Part shown: positions 9,454 to 18,118 of the stretch, one piece after another
Layout: each line of letters opens with the position of its first letter
How positions within the stretch are numbered: the first letter of the stretch is position 1
Assembly (NCBI RefSeq): GCF_014841215.1
Contig: NZ_JACYTR010000004.1
Coordinates: 62,001-126,000, forward strand
Direction: 5' to 3'
DNA: 64,000 bases
Source of the DNA: Pseudomarimonas arenosa
GTDB taxonomy: Bacteria > Pseudomonadota > Gammaproteobacteria > Xanthomonadales > Xanthomonadaceae
Position numbers and translations under genes: made by a program
Notes under the pieces: generated by a model
What the model saw: the letters and a program-made list of their open reading frames with translations, nothing else
Told to the model about the DNA's origin: nothing
Database searches by the model: none

Positions 9454-9822
9454 TTACAGAAGTTGCAGTTCGCTCGGGTCGACCACTTCCATCTCGGCCC
9501 GGTTGCCCGCCGCTCGACCGACCCGCCCGCTTACACAGACCATGCGACCAAGGTTTTCTTCCGGCGGTGGGGTGAACTTGCCGCGATTCTCGCCCATGAT
9601 GCGGATGGCGAACTTGTGCACCGGAAACTTGCCGCCCAGATGGAGAAAGGTGGGTTGACCGTCCGAGTTCTCGTTGTACTTGGCACTGTCGACCTTGCCA
9701 CATACCGTGGCGTCCTTGCCGATGAAACTCGATGCGTTGTCGGCGCCGATCGTCGGGCCGGCGGCCATGGCCCCGCTCGAAACCAGGCATATTGCCAGGG
9801 CACAGATTACCCGCTTGTTCAT
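9454..9822 (-). CDS. Secreted OB-fold-like protein, copy B
   Basis: Exported protein of 122 residues with a clean signal peptide (MNKRVICALAICLVSSGAMA, cleavage after AMA). It shares the core ATVCGKVDSAKYNENSDGQP and FLHLGG, and the second-cysteine motif MVCVSGRV, with its neighbour copy A; charged residues near the middle differ (GENRGKFTPPPEEN versus GDDTPKFQPAPEA). The start at 9822 is supported by AAGGAG eight bases upstream; the frame opens earlier at 9849 without a signal sequence. Two paralogues in a row inside a che operon is unusual. No enzymatic residues are evident. Confidence 0.72.
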   Translation of the reverse strand: MNKRVICALAICLVSSGAMAAGPTIGADNASSFIGKDATVCGKVDSAKYNENSDGQPTFLHLGGKFPVHKFAIRIMGENRGKFTPPPEENLGRMVCVSGRVGRAAGNRAEMEVVDPSELQLL

Positions 9823-10283
9823 GCTCCGCTCCTTGGCCGTATTGGCCATAAATCAAAATCTGGTGAAACGTCGCCGGTGGCTCGATGGCGCACCGATCTT
9901 GGTTCTATTGAAACGCGTCGGTAACCAGAACACCAGCACCAGATGTCGTCGAAAGCAGGAGTTCTGCCTTGGCTCACAGTTTTGAACAAGGAACCGGCGT
10001 AGGCGACTGAATTCCTTGCCTCATTCGCGCAGAGTGCACATTCGGTGTGAGCAGCCACGCGCATAAAATGAGTGATATTTCTTGACGTTGAGTTCACAAA
10101 GCAAAACCGACATCACTCGCAGGTTGCTGAAAAAGCTCCTTCCTGGAGATTCTTCCGCGCAAACGGTCACGGCAAAGCCGCGCCACCTTTGGCGGGAATC
10201 AAGCACTTGCCTGCCGGATTCCCGTGCGCGCCGTCCATCACGCGCCTTAACAAGCTGCTGAAATCTGGTGTCTCAACACCGCG
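9823..10283. other. 461-bp gap upstream of the OB-fold pair
   Basis: No convincing gene. It contains a locally AT-rich stretch (about 10062-10105) that could hold a minus-strand promoter for the secreted genes, though I see no strong -35/-10 pair. There is also an inverted repeat gggaatc/gattccc around 10194-10223. A 71-codon plus-strand frame at 10072-10287 has no recognisable features. Confidence 0.5.
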
Positions 10284-10814
10284 TTAGTCGTCATCGTCCA
10301 CCAAGGCCATTTCGGGGCTTGAGATCATTCGCTCTATATCCAGCAAGATCAGCATGCGCTGGTCGATACTGCCAATGCCGGAGATGAATCGTGCATCGAT
10401 GCCGCCGCCCAGCTCGGGCGCCGGCCGCTTCTGCGCTGCGGTAAGCCGAGTCACGTCGGACACCGCGTCGACCACCATTCCAATGACGCGGCCGCCGACA
10501 TTCAGAATGATCATCACGGTAAACGCGTCGTAGTGTGGCTCGCCGAGCTTGAATTTGATGCGCATGTCGATCACCGGAATGATCGCGCCGCGCAGATTGA
10601 TCACGCCCTTGATCCAGTTCGGTGAGCTGGGCAGGCGTGTCACCGCGTCGTAGCCGCGGATCTCCTGCACTTTCAGGATGTCGACACCGTACTCTTCCTT
10701 GTCCAGAGTAAAGGTGAGGTACTCGTCGTAGTCATCCAGCATGGCGTGGTCGGCCTGCGCTTCGACTCGACGCAGCTGGCCAGCGCCGCCTGATTGAACC
10801 ATTGCCCCGCTCAT
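10284..10814 (-). CDS. cheW: Chemotaxis coupling protein CheW (copy 2)
   Basis: CheW-domain protein of 176 residues, paralogous to the copy at 6044-6553: EYLTFTLDKEEYGVDILKVQ, NWIKGVINLRGAIIPVIDMR and MLILLDIERMI all align. It differs in a longer N-terminus and an acidic end (ALVDDDD). It follows the MCP at 10863 after 48 bp and has AGGAG upstream of its ATG. It probably couples the two soluble-tail MCPs of this operon to CheA1. Confidence 0.94.
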   Translation of the reverse strand: MSGAMVQSGGAGQLRRVEAQADHAMLDDYDEYLTFTLDKEEYGVDILKVQEIRGYDAVTRLPSSPNWIKGVINLRGAIIPVIDMRIKFKLGEPHYDAFTVMIILNVGGRVIGMVVDAVSDVTRLTAAQKRPAPELGGGIDARFISGIGSIDQRMLILLDIERMISSPEMALVDDDD

Positions 10815-10862
10815 GCCGCGATCTCCTGTTTGATCGTTGCCAGCCGCCTTGTTTGGGGCGGG

Positions 10863-13136
10863 CTAGTTGCGATCGTCCTGGTCGTCATCTGCTGCTTCAT
10901 CCTGATCTTGCTCGTCGTCCGCGCTCTGATCGATATCATCGACGGTAGCGTCGTCTTCGTCTTGCTCGCCATCCTGGGTTGAGTCGAGTTCGGCATCGTC
11001 GTCGTCCTGCTCATCATCGAGGCCGAAGCCGGTGCCGACCTGGTCATTCGCGGCCAGCCGGAAGGCGGCCACGGCGTCTGCCAGTCGATCGGCTTGTTCG
11101 GCCAGCGCACGGGCCGCGGCAGAGGCTTCTTCAACCAGGGCAGCGTTCTGCTGAGTGGCTTCATCCATCTGTGCGATGGTTTGATTGACCAGTTCGATAC
11201 CTGCGGACTGCTCCTCGCTGGCAGCCGAGATCTCGCTCATGATGTCGGTGACCCGTTGTACTGATGCGACGATCTCGTGCATGGTCTTGCCGGCGTCGTC
11301 GACCAGATCAGCGCCCGTTTGCACCGTCTTTACCGACTCAGCGATCAGGCCCTTGATCTCTTTTGCCGCCTCCGCCGAGCGCTGGGCGAGGGAGCGTACC
11401 TCCGATGCGACCACGGCAAATCCACGGCCCTGCTCCCCGGCACGCGCAGCTTCTACCGCTGCATTCAAGGCCAGGATATTGGTCTGGAAGGCGATGCCAT
11501 CGATCACCCCGATGATGTCGCCGATCTTCTTCGAGGAGGCGGTGATGCCTTGCATGGTGGTGACCACCTGACCTACCACTTCACCTCCGCGCGCCGCCAC
11601 CTGCGCGGCACCCACGGCCAGTTGACGTGCCTGCCGCGAGTTCTCAGCATTCTGTTTCACCGTCGAGGTGAGCTCCTCCATCGACGAAGCGGTTTCTTCC
11701 AGATTGGCGGCTTGCTGTTCGGTGCGCACCGAGAGGTCGGAGTTGCCGTCGGCGATTTCACCCGCCGCCGTTTGAATGGCGTCAGTGGTTTCCTTGATCC
11801 GTTCGATGATGCGGCGTAGCTGACGGACCGTGGCGTTGGCGTCGTCCGCCAGTGAGCCAAACGCGCCCTCGTAATCCTGTTCGACCGACTGCGCCAGATC
11901 GCCCTTGGCGATCGCGCCGAGCAGGTTGCCGACGTCGGTGAGGCCGGCGTCGGCTTGTTCCATCAGGCGATTCAGCGCCGCGACCATTTCGCGGAAGTCG
12001 AACTCGAAGCGCGAGCTGTCGCCACGGGCGCGGAAGTCGCCGCGTCCGGCAGCATCAGACAGCCGCAGGATGTCATCCTTGACCGCCGACAGCTGTGTCT
12101 TCACCTCATCCATGGCGTGGGTGATCTGCGCCTGCTTGCCGGGCAGGCGCTGCATGTCGACGGTGAAGTTGCCGCGGGCGTAGTGCCGCACCACATCGAG
12201 TACCGCTGATTGGGTTTCCATCAGCCCATCGGCGATGGTGTTGACCGCCGTGGCCATTTCGCGATACCCGCCCTGCAAGCCCTCGCTTGGCAGGCGCGCA
12301 TCGGTTTCGCCCTGAGCGAATTTCTTGCCGAGCTCCACCTGCGCATTGATCAGACCCTCCAGCTGTTGCTGCAGCGCCTTCATGTCACCCAGCAGCGACT
12401 GTCCGCTGGTATGAACCTTGACCTCGCGATGAAGATCGCCCGAAGCAATGCGTCGAACGATTTCAGCGGCGTAGCCAGGTTCGCCACCGAGTTGCTTCAT
12501 CACCTGCTGAATGATGGCCAGGGCGATGAACACCACCGCGCCGGCAAAGATCACCAGGGCGAGCAGCTGAAACACGCGTACCCAGTTCTTGGTGCTGTTG
12601 ATCAGCTCTACTTGTTCGGACTGATAGGCACCGATTTTCTCGCTCAGTGCCTTCAGCCCTTCGTCGACCGCCAGGAAGGCATTGGCGAATACCGGCGTGA
12701 TGCTGGACGCCGAGTAGGGATCTTCCTCGGTGGCGATCTTGAACATGTCGTTGGCTTGAGTGATGTACTCCTCTACCGGCTGTTCAAGCGCCTTGATGTC
12801 AGTGACGATGCTTTCGTCGAGACCGAGCTCCAGCAGTTCTTTCAGGCTTCCACGCAGTCCCTCGGCGTCGCTCACCAGGGCGCCGGCCAAGCGATCGCCG
12901 GTGGCGGGGTCGGCCAGGAACGAGGCCACCATGGCTTCCTGGGTGTCGGCGCGCAGCGCTGCGTGCATCAGAACCGCTTGCTGATGGACGGACAGCGCAC
13001 GACCGGCAAACTCAAGTCGCTCGGAGGCGCCCGAGAGGCGCGCCTGACCGATGATGCCGACAATGGCCATCAACACGATGCCGGCAATGCCAGCGCCGCT
13101 GAGTACCCATAGTTGCGTTCTGAAGCTCCATCGCAT
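10863..13136 (-). CDS. Methyl-accepting chemotaxis protein with acidic C-terminal tail
   Basis: Chemoreceptor of 757 residues. TM1 is at about 9-30, a helical periplasmic domain of about 155 residues follows, and TM2 is at about 188-210. HAMP begins at [20 protein letters not shown] (the PxxxAEI pattern), and further HAMP-like units lie near [20 protein letters not shown]. The signalling tip [20 protein letters not shown] is identical to that of the MCP at 6633-8966. The last 50 or so residues are almost all Asp, Glu, Gln, Ala and Ser, an extreme acidic tail in place of the CheR-docking pentapeptide. It lies directly downstream of cheA1. Confidence 0.93.
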   Translation of the reverse strand: MRWSFRTQLWVLSGAGIAGIVLMAIVGIIGQARLSGASERLEFAGRALSVHQQAVLMHAALRADTQEAMVASFLADPATGDRLAGALVSDAEGLRGSLKELLELGLDESIVTDIKALEQPVEEYITQANDMFKIATEEDPYSASSITPVFANAFLAVDEGLKALSEKIGAYQSEQVELINSTKNWVRVFQLLALVIFAGAVVFIALAIIQQVMKQLGGEPGYAAEIVRRIASGDLHREVKVHTSGQSLLGDMKALQQQLEGLINAQVELGKKFAQGETDARLPSEGLQGGYREMATAVNTIADGLMETQSAVLDVVRHYARGNFTVDMQRLPGKQAQITHAMDEVKTQLSAVKDDILRLSDAAGRGDFRARGDSSRFEFDFREMVAALNRLMEQADAGLTDVGNLLGAIAKGDLAQSVEQDYEGAFGSLADDANATVRQLRRIIERIKETTDAIQTAAGEIADGNSDLSVRTEQQAANLEETASSMEELTSTVKQNAENSRQARQLAVGAAQVAARGGEVVGQVVTTMQGITASSKKIGDIIGVIDGIAFQTNILALNAAVEAARAGEQGRGFAVVASEVRSLAQRSAEAAKEIKGLIAESVKTVQTGADLVDDAGKTMHEIVASVQRVTDIMSEISAASEEQSAGIELVNQTIAQMDEATQQNAALVEEASAAARALAEQADRLADAVAAFRLAANDQVGTGFGLDDEQDDDDAELDSTQDGEQDEDDATVDDIDQSADDEQDQDEAADDDQDDRN

Positions 13137-13300
13137 GGCCTTGCATCCTCCCTCAGCTACGCTCGATCGGCGCAGTGTTGTTGTCTTGGGCTCAGCCGCG
13201 GCGCCGGATCAACGGATGATAGATTCGGACCGTGGAAAGTCGGCTTCTCAATCTGGTTTCAGCCAACGGACCGCCGTCGGATCAGCCCAGTTGCAGCACC

Positions 13301-15313
13301 CTACTGGTTCGCCGCGGGTTGCGTGGTGACGCCGCGAGCCAGCCCGCCCACATCAACAATCAGCGCTACCCGGCCGTCGCCCAGTATGGTGGCGCCAGAA
13401 ATGCCGGGAATTCGCCGGTAGTTGGCTTCGAGGTTCTTGACCACGACCTGCTGTTGGCCGAGCAAGGCGTCAACTTCCAGCGCCAGTCTCTTGCCGTCGC
13501 TTTCGACCACCACGACCATGGGTTCGTTGGCGGCTTCTTCTTCGATCTTGTACAAGCGCGCCACGCTGAACAGCGGCAGATAGTCGCCGCGCACTTTCAG
13601 CACGCGAGAGTCGGCCTGCACGGTGCGAATATTGGCTGATTCCGGCTGCAGTGCCTCAATGACGAAGCCGAGCGGCAGCACGAAGGTTTCACCGCCGACC
13701 TGCACCAGCATGCCATCGAGAATGGCCAGCGTGAGCGGCAGTCGGACAGTGATCTTGGTGCCCTTGCCGGCCCGGCTTTCGATACCCACCTCGCCGCCCA
13801 GGGCGAGAATATTCTTGCGCACCACGTCCATGCCGACGCCGCGGCCGGACAGGTCGGTGACCTGGTCGGCCGTGCTGAAGCCGGGGGCAAAGATCAACTC
13901 CCACACCTGGGTGTCCGTCGGATTCTCCGGCACGCTGAGCCCACGCTCGATGGCCTTGGACAGAATCTTGTCGCGATTCAGGCCGCGACCATCGTCACTG
14001 ACCTCGATCACAATATGGCCGCCCTGGTGGGAGGCGGCGAGGGTGATGGTGCCGGCTTCGGACTTGCCGGCAGCGACGCGCTCGGCGGTGGTTTCCAATC
14101 CGTGATCGATCGAATTGCGCACCAGGTGGACCAGGGGGTCGGCAATCTTTTCGATAACGCCTTTGTCAAGTTCGGTGGCTTCGCCGACCGTTTTCAACTT
14201 GACCTGCTTGTCCAGTCGGGTTGACAGATCGCGGACCAGGCGCGGGAAACGACTGAACACCGAGCCCACCGGCAGCATGCGAATACCAATCACCGCCTCC
14301 TGCAAGTCGCGGGTATTGCGCTCAAGCTGCACCAATCCGGCCAGCAGGCGCTCGTACTGGCCTGGGTCGAGTTCACTGCCGGCCTGTTTGAGCATGGCCT
14401 GGGTAATGACCAGTTCGCCGACCAGATTGATCAAAGCATCGACTTTCGACACCTGCACGCGCAGGGTGCCCTCGGTCGCACCGCCCGCCCCGGCGGAGGC
14501 CGCCTGGGTATCCTGCGGCACTGGCTGCGGCTTTACCGCTTGCGGCTGTGCCGGTGCGGGCGGCGGTGGGGCAGGCGCGGCAGCCGCCGGGGCGGCTACT
14601 ACCAGTGCTTGCAGCGGGCTGATCTCAAGGTCGCATTCGTCCTCCACCCAGGAGAACACTTCTTCGACCTGTGCTTTCTTGATGTCGCCTTTCAGCTCCA
14701 CCTTCCACCACAGGTGAGATTGGAAGGCATCGAGGTCGGCAAACTTGGGCAGGCGTTCGAAGCTGCACTCCGCCTTCATTTCGCCCAGACGTTCCAACTC
14801 GCGCATGATTCGCAGCGGGTCATTGCCGCTCATGAACATCGATTCGTGCGGCTTGAACACTACGTTCCATCCGGCACTTTCGGCGGCCTTCGGTGCCGCC
14901 GCGGCCGCGGGTTTGGCGGCGGCCTTGTGACCTCCGCCCAGAATTGCTTCAAGCCGCGACTGGCAAGCTTGCACTGAGGCGCGATCGGGCTCGGTTCCGC
15001 GTTCCGCGACATCGAGCAGGGCGCGAAGTACGTCCACCGATTGCAGCAAGGCCGACAGTGATTCTGTGTCGGGTTCGCGCTTGCCGGCTCGCATCTCGTC
15101 GAGCAACGTCTCCAGCACATGGGTGAGGCCGGCGATCTCGGTGAAGCCGAAGGTGGAGGCGCCGCCCTTGATCGAATGCGCCGCACGAAACACGGTGTGG
15201 ATGGTTTCACCATCGGCGCGGCCGGACTCGATATCGAGCAGGCCGGCCTCCATGGCATCCAGACCCTCCCGGCTCTCCGCCAGGAAGGTGGCATGAAAGC
15301 GCGAGAGATCCAC
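13301..15313 (-). CDS. cheA: Chemotaxis histidine kinase CheA (second system)
   Basis: CheA of 670 residues. P1 (Hpt) has phosphoacceptor His46 in FRAAHSIKGGASTFGF. A folded P2-like domain follows at about 145-235 (FKPHESMFMSGNDPLRIMRE), then a Pro/Ala linker, P3 dimerisation (LINLVGELVITQAMLKQAG), the P4 ATPase (VRNSIDHGLE, DDGRGL, GFSTADQVTDLSGRGVGMDV) and a P5 CheW-like end. The start is GTG with AAGGAG upstream. It lies just downstream of cheY1 and upstream of an MCP and cheW. It differs in length and domain content from the flagellar CheA2 at 19903-21654. Confidence 0.95.
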   Translation of the reverse strand: MDLSRFHATFLAESREGLDAMEAGLLDIESGRADGETIHTVFRAAHSIKGGASTFGFTEIAGLTHVLETLLDEMRAGKREPDTESLSALLQSVDVLRALLDVAERGTEPDRASVQACQSRLEAILGGGHKAAAKPAAAAAPKAAESAGWNVVFKPHESMFMSGNDPLRIMRELERLGEMKAECSFERLPKFADLDAFQSHLWWKVELKGDIKKAQVEEVFSWVEDECDLEISPLQALVVAAPAAAAPAPPPPAPAQPQAVKPQPVPQDTQAASAGAGGATEGTLRVQVSKVDALINLVGELVITQAMLKQAGSELDPGQYERLLAGLVQLERNTRDLQEAVIGIRMLPVGSVFSRFPRLVRDLSTRLDKQVKLKTVGEATELDKGVIEKIADPLVHLVRNSIDHGLETTAERVAAGKSEAGTITLAASHQGGHIVIEVSDDGRGLNRDKILSKAIERGLSVPENPTDTQVWELIFAPGFSTADQVTDLSGRGVGMDVVRKNILALGGEVGIESRAGKGTKITVRLPLTLAILDGMLVQVGGETFVLPLGFVIEALQPESANIRTVQADSRVLKVRGDYLPLFSVARLYKIEEEAANEPMVVVVESDGKRLALEVDALLGQQQVVVKNLEANYRRIPGISGATILGDGRVALIVDVGGLARGVTTQPAANQ

Positions 15314-15325
15314 GTCGACGGCTCC

Positions 15326-15694
15326 TTAGCCCAGGACTTTGCGCAATGTGGCGACCAACTGCTCGGGGTTGAACGGCTTCACCAGCCAGCCGGTCGCGCC
15401 TGCAGCCTTGCCTTCCTGTTTCTTGTCCAGTCCGGCTTCGGTGGTGAGCATGAGCAAGGGGGTAAAACGATAGTCCGGCAGTTGGCGCAGATGGCGAATC
15501 AAGGTGATGCCGTCCATGTTCGGCATGTTGACGTCGGCTACCACCGCGTTGAACTTCTCTTGCTTGGCTTTCTCCAAGGCCACCACGCCGTCTTCCGCCT
15601 CGACTACATCGAAGCCTGCCGAGGTGAGGGCGAATGCCACCATCTGTCGCATGGAGGCGGAGTCATCAACGGCAAGAATGCGTAGATTGCTCAT
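15326..15694 (-). CDS. cheY: CheY-like response regulator (second system)
   Basis: Single receiver domain of 122 residues: acidic pair in AVDDSASMR, phosphoacceptor Asp in VVADVNMPNMDG, Thr in LMLTTEAG and Lys in LVKPFNPEQL. It belongs to the CheY subtype usually found with cheA and a STAS gene. The stop of the STAS gene and the ATG here share a base. Whether it talks to the flagellar switch or another output cannot be told from sequence. Confidence 0.93.
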   Translation of the reverse strand: MSNLRILAVDDSASMRQMVAFALTSAGFDVVEAEDGVVALEKAKQEKFNAVVADVNMPNMDGITLIRHLRQLPDYRFTPLLMLTTEAGLDKKQEGKAAGATGWLVKPFNPEQLVATLRKVLG

Positions 15695-15978
15695 CAGTGG
15701 TCTCCGGGCTCGGTCATGCCGAGCGCAGTCTTCAGGGCTAGTACGTTGACAGCGTCGTTGAAAACGCTTGAGGGTTCAATGATTCTGCTCTTGTGGCCCA
15801 GAGCTTGGCGTTCGCGCACAAAGGCCGTCAACACTTGCAGACTTGCGCAATGGACGCGTTCGACTTGTGAGCAATCGATTTCCAGCAGGCCGTCGGAATT
15901 CAGTTCGTCGAGCAGGGAGTCTTTGAGATCACCCGCCTTCTCGATTCCCATATCAGAGCCCAATTCGATCGGCATCAT
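15694..15978 (-). CDS. STAS-domain protein at the head of the second che operon
   Basis: 94-residue STAS (anti-sigma-factor-antagonist-like) domain: LLDELNSDGLLEIDCSQVER, then VHCASLQVLTAFVRERQALG. The usual phosphorylatable Ser/Thr position is occupied within HCASLQ (Ser), as in antagonist proteins. Similar small STAS proteins lead cheY-cheA operons in several Proteobacteria, but their role is poorly defined. It starts at ATG-ATG with GGGAG upstream. The 209-bp gap before it may hold the operon promoter; a TATAGT on the minus strand near 16080 is a weak -10 candidate. Confidence 0.82.
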   Translation of the reverse strand: MMPIELGSDMGIEKAGDLKDSLLDELNSDGLLEIDCSQVERVHCASLQVLTAFVRERQALGHKSRIIEPSSVFNDAVNVLALKTALGMTEPGDH

Positions 15979-16187
15979 CGCACTCCCGTTGTTCCTTCAC
16001 CGAAGCGGATCGTCGCGTCCAACCCAGTGTGCGGTTGTTGCAGTGTAGGCGCAACCAGCCACGGGTTTGTAGCTGCACTATAGAGTTTCACGTCGATGAA
16101 GGCCATGCACGCGGAGTGAAAACAGAGGTGCTCGTGCTGACTGCCTGAGTCTTGCTGAATGGGCCGAACGGGCGGGCGGGTGGCCAT

Positions 16188-17342
16188 TCAAAACGCCAGC
16201 ATGCGAGTGGCGTCGAGCAGAATGATGATCGCCCCTTCGCGGCGGGAAATACCGCGCACGACTTCTGAGTTCACCAGGGAGGGCGTTCCGCTGATGCGTT
16301 CGACCTTCAGGTCGGAAATGTTGATGACGTCGGCCACCGCCGACACCAGCAGGCCGAGCGCTTCGCCGGTTTCTTCCAGCACGATGACCCGACTGGCTTC
16401 GGATACTTCCACGGCACCAAAGCCCAGGCGCACGCCGGTATCCATCACCGGGACGATCTGGCCACGCAGATTCATCACCCCCAGCATGGCGTCGCCGGTT
16501 CCACGGACCGGCATGATGGTGGGCACGCGCAGCACTTCCTGTACCTTGAGTACTTCCACCGCAAAGCATTGACGGTCGACATTGAAGCGCAACCAGGAGC
16601 TGACCTTGTCCTCGGCGCGGCGCCGTCGCTCAGGCGGCTCGGCCTGCAAGGGGCCGGTAAGCTCGGACAGCGCCCGCCCCGGCGCGGGCGCCGCGGCAAC
16701 CGCTGTTGCAGGGGGCGCTGCCGGTGCAGGGGCGGCAGGTGCAGGGGGCGCGGACGGGCTGGCCGGCGCAACCGGAGCTTGACCTGACAGCGCATCCAGC
16801 ATGGCTTCGAACTCGTCGTCGCCAATGTCGTCGCTGCCCTGTCGAAAGGCCTGCAGCGGATCGCCCACGGGTTCAGCGGCTGTCGGTGGGCTGGCTGGCG
16901 CAGCGGGCGGCGGCGCGGCCGGCTTGCCCTGCAGGGCGTCGAGCATGGCCTCAAACTCATCATCGCCGATGTCCGATGAGCCATCACGAAAGGCCGCCAA
17001 GGGATCGCCTGAGGGCGCCGGCTGCGCTGGTTCGTCCTGGGGTTTGCCGTTCAGTGCATCCAGCATCGCCTCGAATTCAGCGTCATCGACGTTGGCCGAG
17101 CCCTCGCGAAAAGCAGCGAGGGGATCGCCGCCACCTGTGTCGGCTTGAGTCAGCTGCTCGCTGTCTTCAGTCGCGGGCTCCGCTTCGGCGGGCGCAGTGG
17201 GGGAGACCTCCTGTTCGGGTGGTTCCGGTGAACCCGCTGGCTCAGAAGCGACGTCCGAATCAGCCTTCGACGCCGGTCCGCCCTTGCTCGGGTCGTCCAT
17301 CAGCTCGCTGAGGTAGTCGTCAATCAGATCTTTGCCACTCAT
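16188..17342 (-). CDS. parP: ParP-like CheW-domain protein with three tandem acidic peptide repeats
   Basis: 384 residues. The C-terminal CheW-like domain is at about 248-384 (SSWLRFNVDRQCFAVEVLKV, MLGVMNLRGQIVPVMDTG, IIILLDATRML). The N-terminal half is disordered and Pro/Ala-rich, with three repeats at about 72-100, 112-140 and 160-188 of the form GDPLxAFRxGSxDIGDDEFE then AMLDALxGK. The gene overlaps parC by ATGA, and in Vibrio ParP links ParC to CheA arrays through a Pro-rich N-terminus and an array-integration (CheW-like) domain. Identity as ParP rests on this synteny and architecture. The repeats resemble the FliM N-terminal CheY-binding peptide; see findings. Confidence 0.85.
   Translation of the reverse strand: MSGKDLIDDYLSELMDDPSKGGPASKADSDVASEPAGSPEPPEQEVSPTAPAEAEPATEDSEQLTQADTGGGDPLAAFREGSANVDDAEFEAMLDALNGKPQDEPAQPAPSGDPLAAFRDGSSDIGDDEFEAMLDALQGKPAAPPPAAPASPPTAAEPVGDPLQAFRQGSDDIGDDEFEAMLDALSGQAPVAPASPSAPPAPAAPAPAAPPATAVAAAPAPGRALSELTGPLQAEPPERRRRAEDKVSSWLRFNVDRQCFAVEVLKVQEVLRVPTIMPVRGTGDAMLGVMNLRGQIVPVMDTGVRLGFGAVEVSEASRVIVLEETGEALGLLVSAVADVINISDLKVERISGTPSLVNSEVVRGISRREGAIIILLDATRMLAF
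16779..17129 (-). repeat. Coding tandem repeat in parP (three units)
   Basis: Three in-frame units of about 29 residues, spaced 40 and 48 residues apart by Pro/Ala linkers. The most conserved part is EFEAMLDAL, identical in all three. The preceding GDPLxAFRxGS is also shared. Confidence 0.85.
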
Positions 17343-18115
17343 CCCACCGCCTCCCCTAGGTGGTCGCAGGCCAGTAGCCAGTCCAGCGCTCTGCTGTAGG
17401 CCAGCAGGCCGCGGGGCCCGTTCTCGCCGGGATCCGGACCAAGCAATTGGCTGATCTCGCGCAGGCGGGTGTCAACTGGAATGGCATCATTCCAGACTGA
17501 GCCCTCGAAACGCGCCCGCATTTCGGTCAAGGTGTCCTGGGCAATTCGCGTTCGTCGATCGTACAGCGTTGGCAGTATCGACATCGGCAAGCCACGACTG
17601 CGTGAACGGCTCACCATGCTGGCGGTACGGGCGATGCCCTGCAGGCCGAATTGCGCCAGCGGTTCGGTTTGCGTCGGTACCACCAGTCGATCGGCGGCGG
17701 CTAAGGCATTGACCATCAGCAAGCCGAGGGTTGGCGGGCAGTCCAACAGCGCATAGTCGTAGCGATCCGCCACCTGTTCCAACGCCCGGCCCAGCGCCCG
17801 GCCCAGCCCGGGGCGGGTGCCCGCGCGACGCTCCAGCGTGGCCAGTCCGGCCTGACCGGCGACCAGATGCAGGCCGGCCATCGGTGTGTCTCGCATCACA
17901 TCGAGTATGCCCAGCGGCGGTTCGTCGAACAGCTCAAGAATGCCTTGCGGCGGGGGTTCGGCGGGGATGCCCAAGGACTGCGTCATCGACGCATGCGGAT
18001 CGAGATCAAGCAGCAGAACACGGAAGCCGCGCATTACCAGTCGGCCTCCCAGAGCCAGCGTTGTGGTGGTCTTGCCCACACCGCCCTTTTGGTTGGCCAC
18101 GGTCCATATGCGCAT
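17339..18115 (-). CDS. parC: ParA-family ATPase ParC (polar localisation of chemotaxis arrays)
   Basis: ParA/MinD-type ATPase of 258 residues. Deviant Walker A KGGVGKTTTTLA is at residues 10-21, Walker A' at LLLDLDPHASMT, and the Walker B-like DYALLDCPPTLG follows. The order motC-motD-parC-parP matches the Pseudomonas and Vibrio flagellar clusters, where ParC places chemotaxis arrays at the cell pole. The length equals that of known ParC proteins, and there is no partner parB or parS site nearby, which argues against plasmid or chromosome partition. Confidence 0.9.
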   Translation of the reverse strand: MRIWTVANQKGGVGKTTTTLALGGRLVMRGFRVLLLDLDPHASMTQSLGIPAEPPPQGILELFDEPPLGILDVMRDTPMAGLHLVAGQAGLATLERRAGTRPGLGRALGRALEQVADRYDYALLDCPPTLGLLMVNALAAADRLVVPTQTEPLAQFGLQGIARTASMVSRSRSRGLPMSILPTLYDRRTRIAQDTLTEMRARFEGSVWNDAIPVDTRLREISQLLGPDPGENGPRGLLAYSRALDWLLACDHLGEAVG

Positions 18116-18118
18116 CCG

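Noticed and set aside
10072-10287. 71-codon plus-strand gene in the gap upstream of the OB-fold pair
   Set aside because: It runs into cheW2 antisense and shows no signal or domain.
15975-16187. 70-codon gene between parP and the STAS gene
   Set aside because: No recognisable motif and no clear ribosome site; more likely the promoter region of the second che operon.
17339-18115. Chromosome or plasmid partition ParA
   Set aside because: No parB or parS-like sites; location between motD and a CheW-domain gene identifies the chemotaxis ParC.
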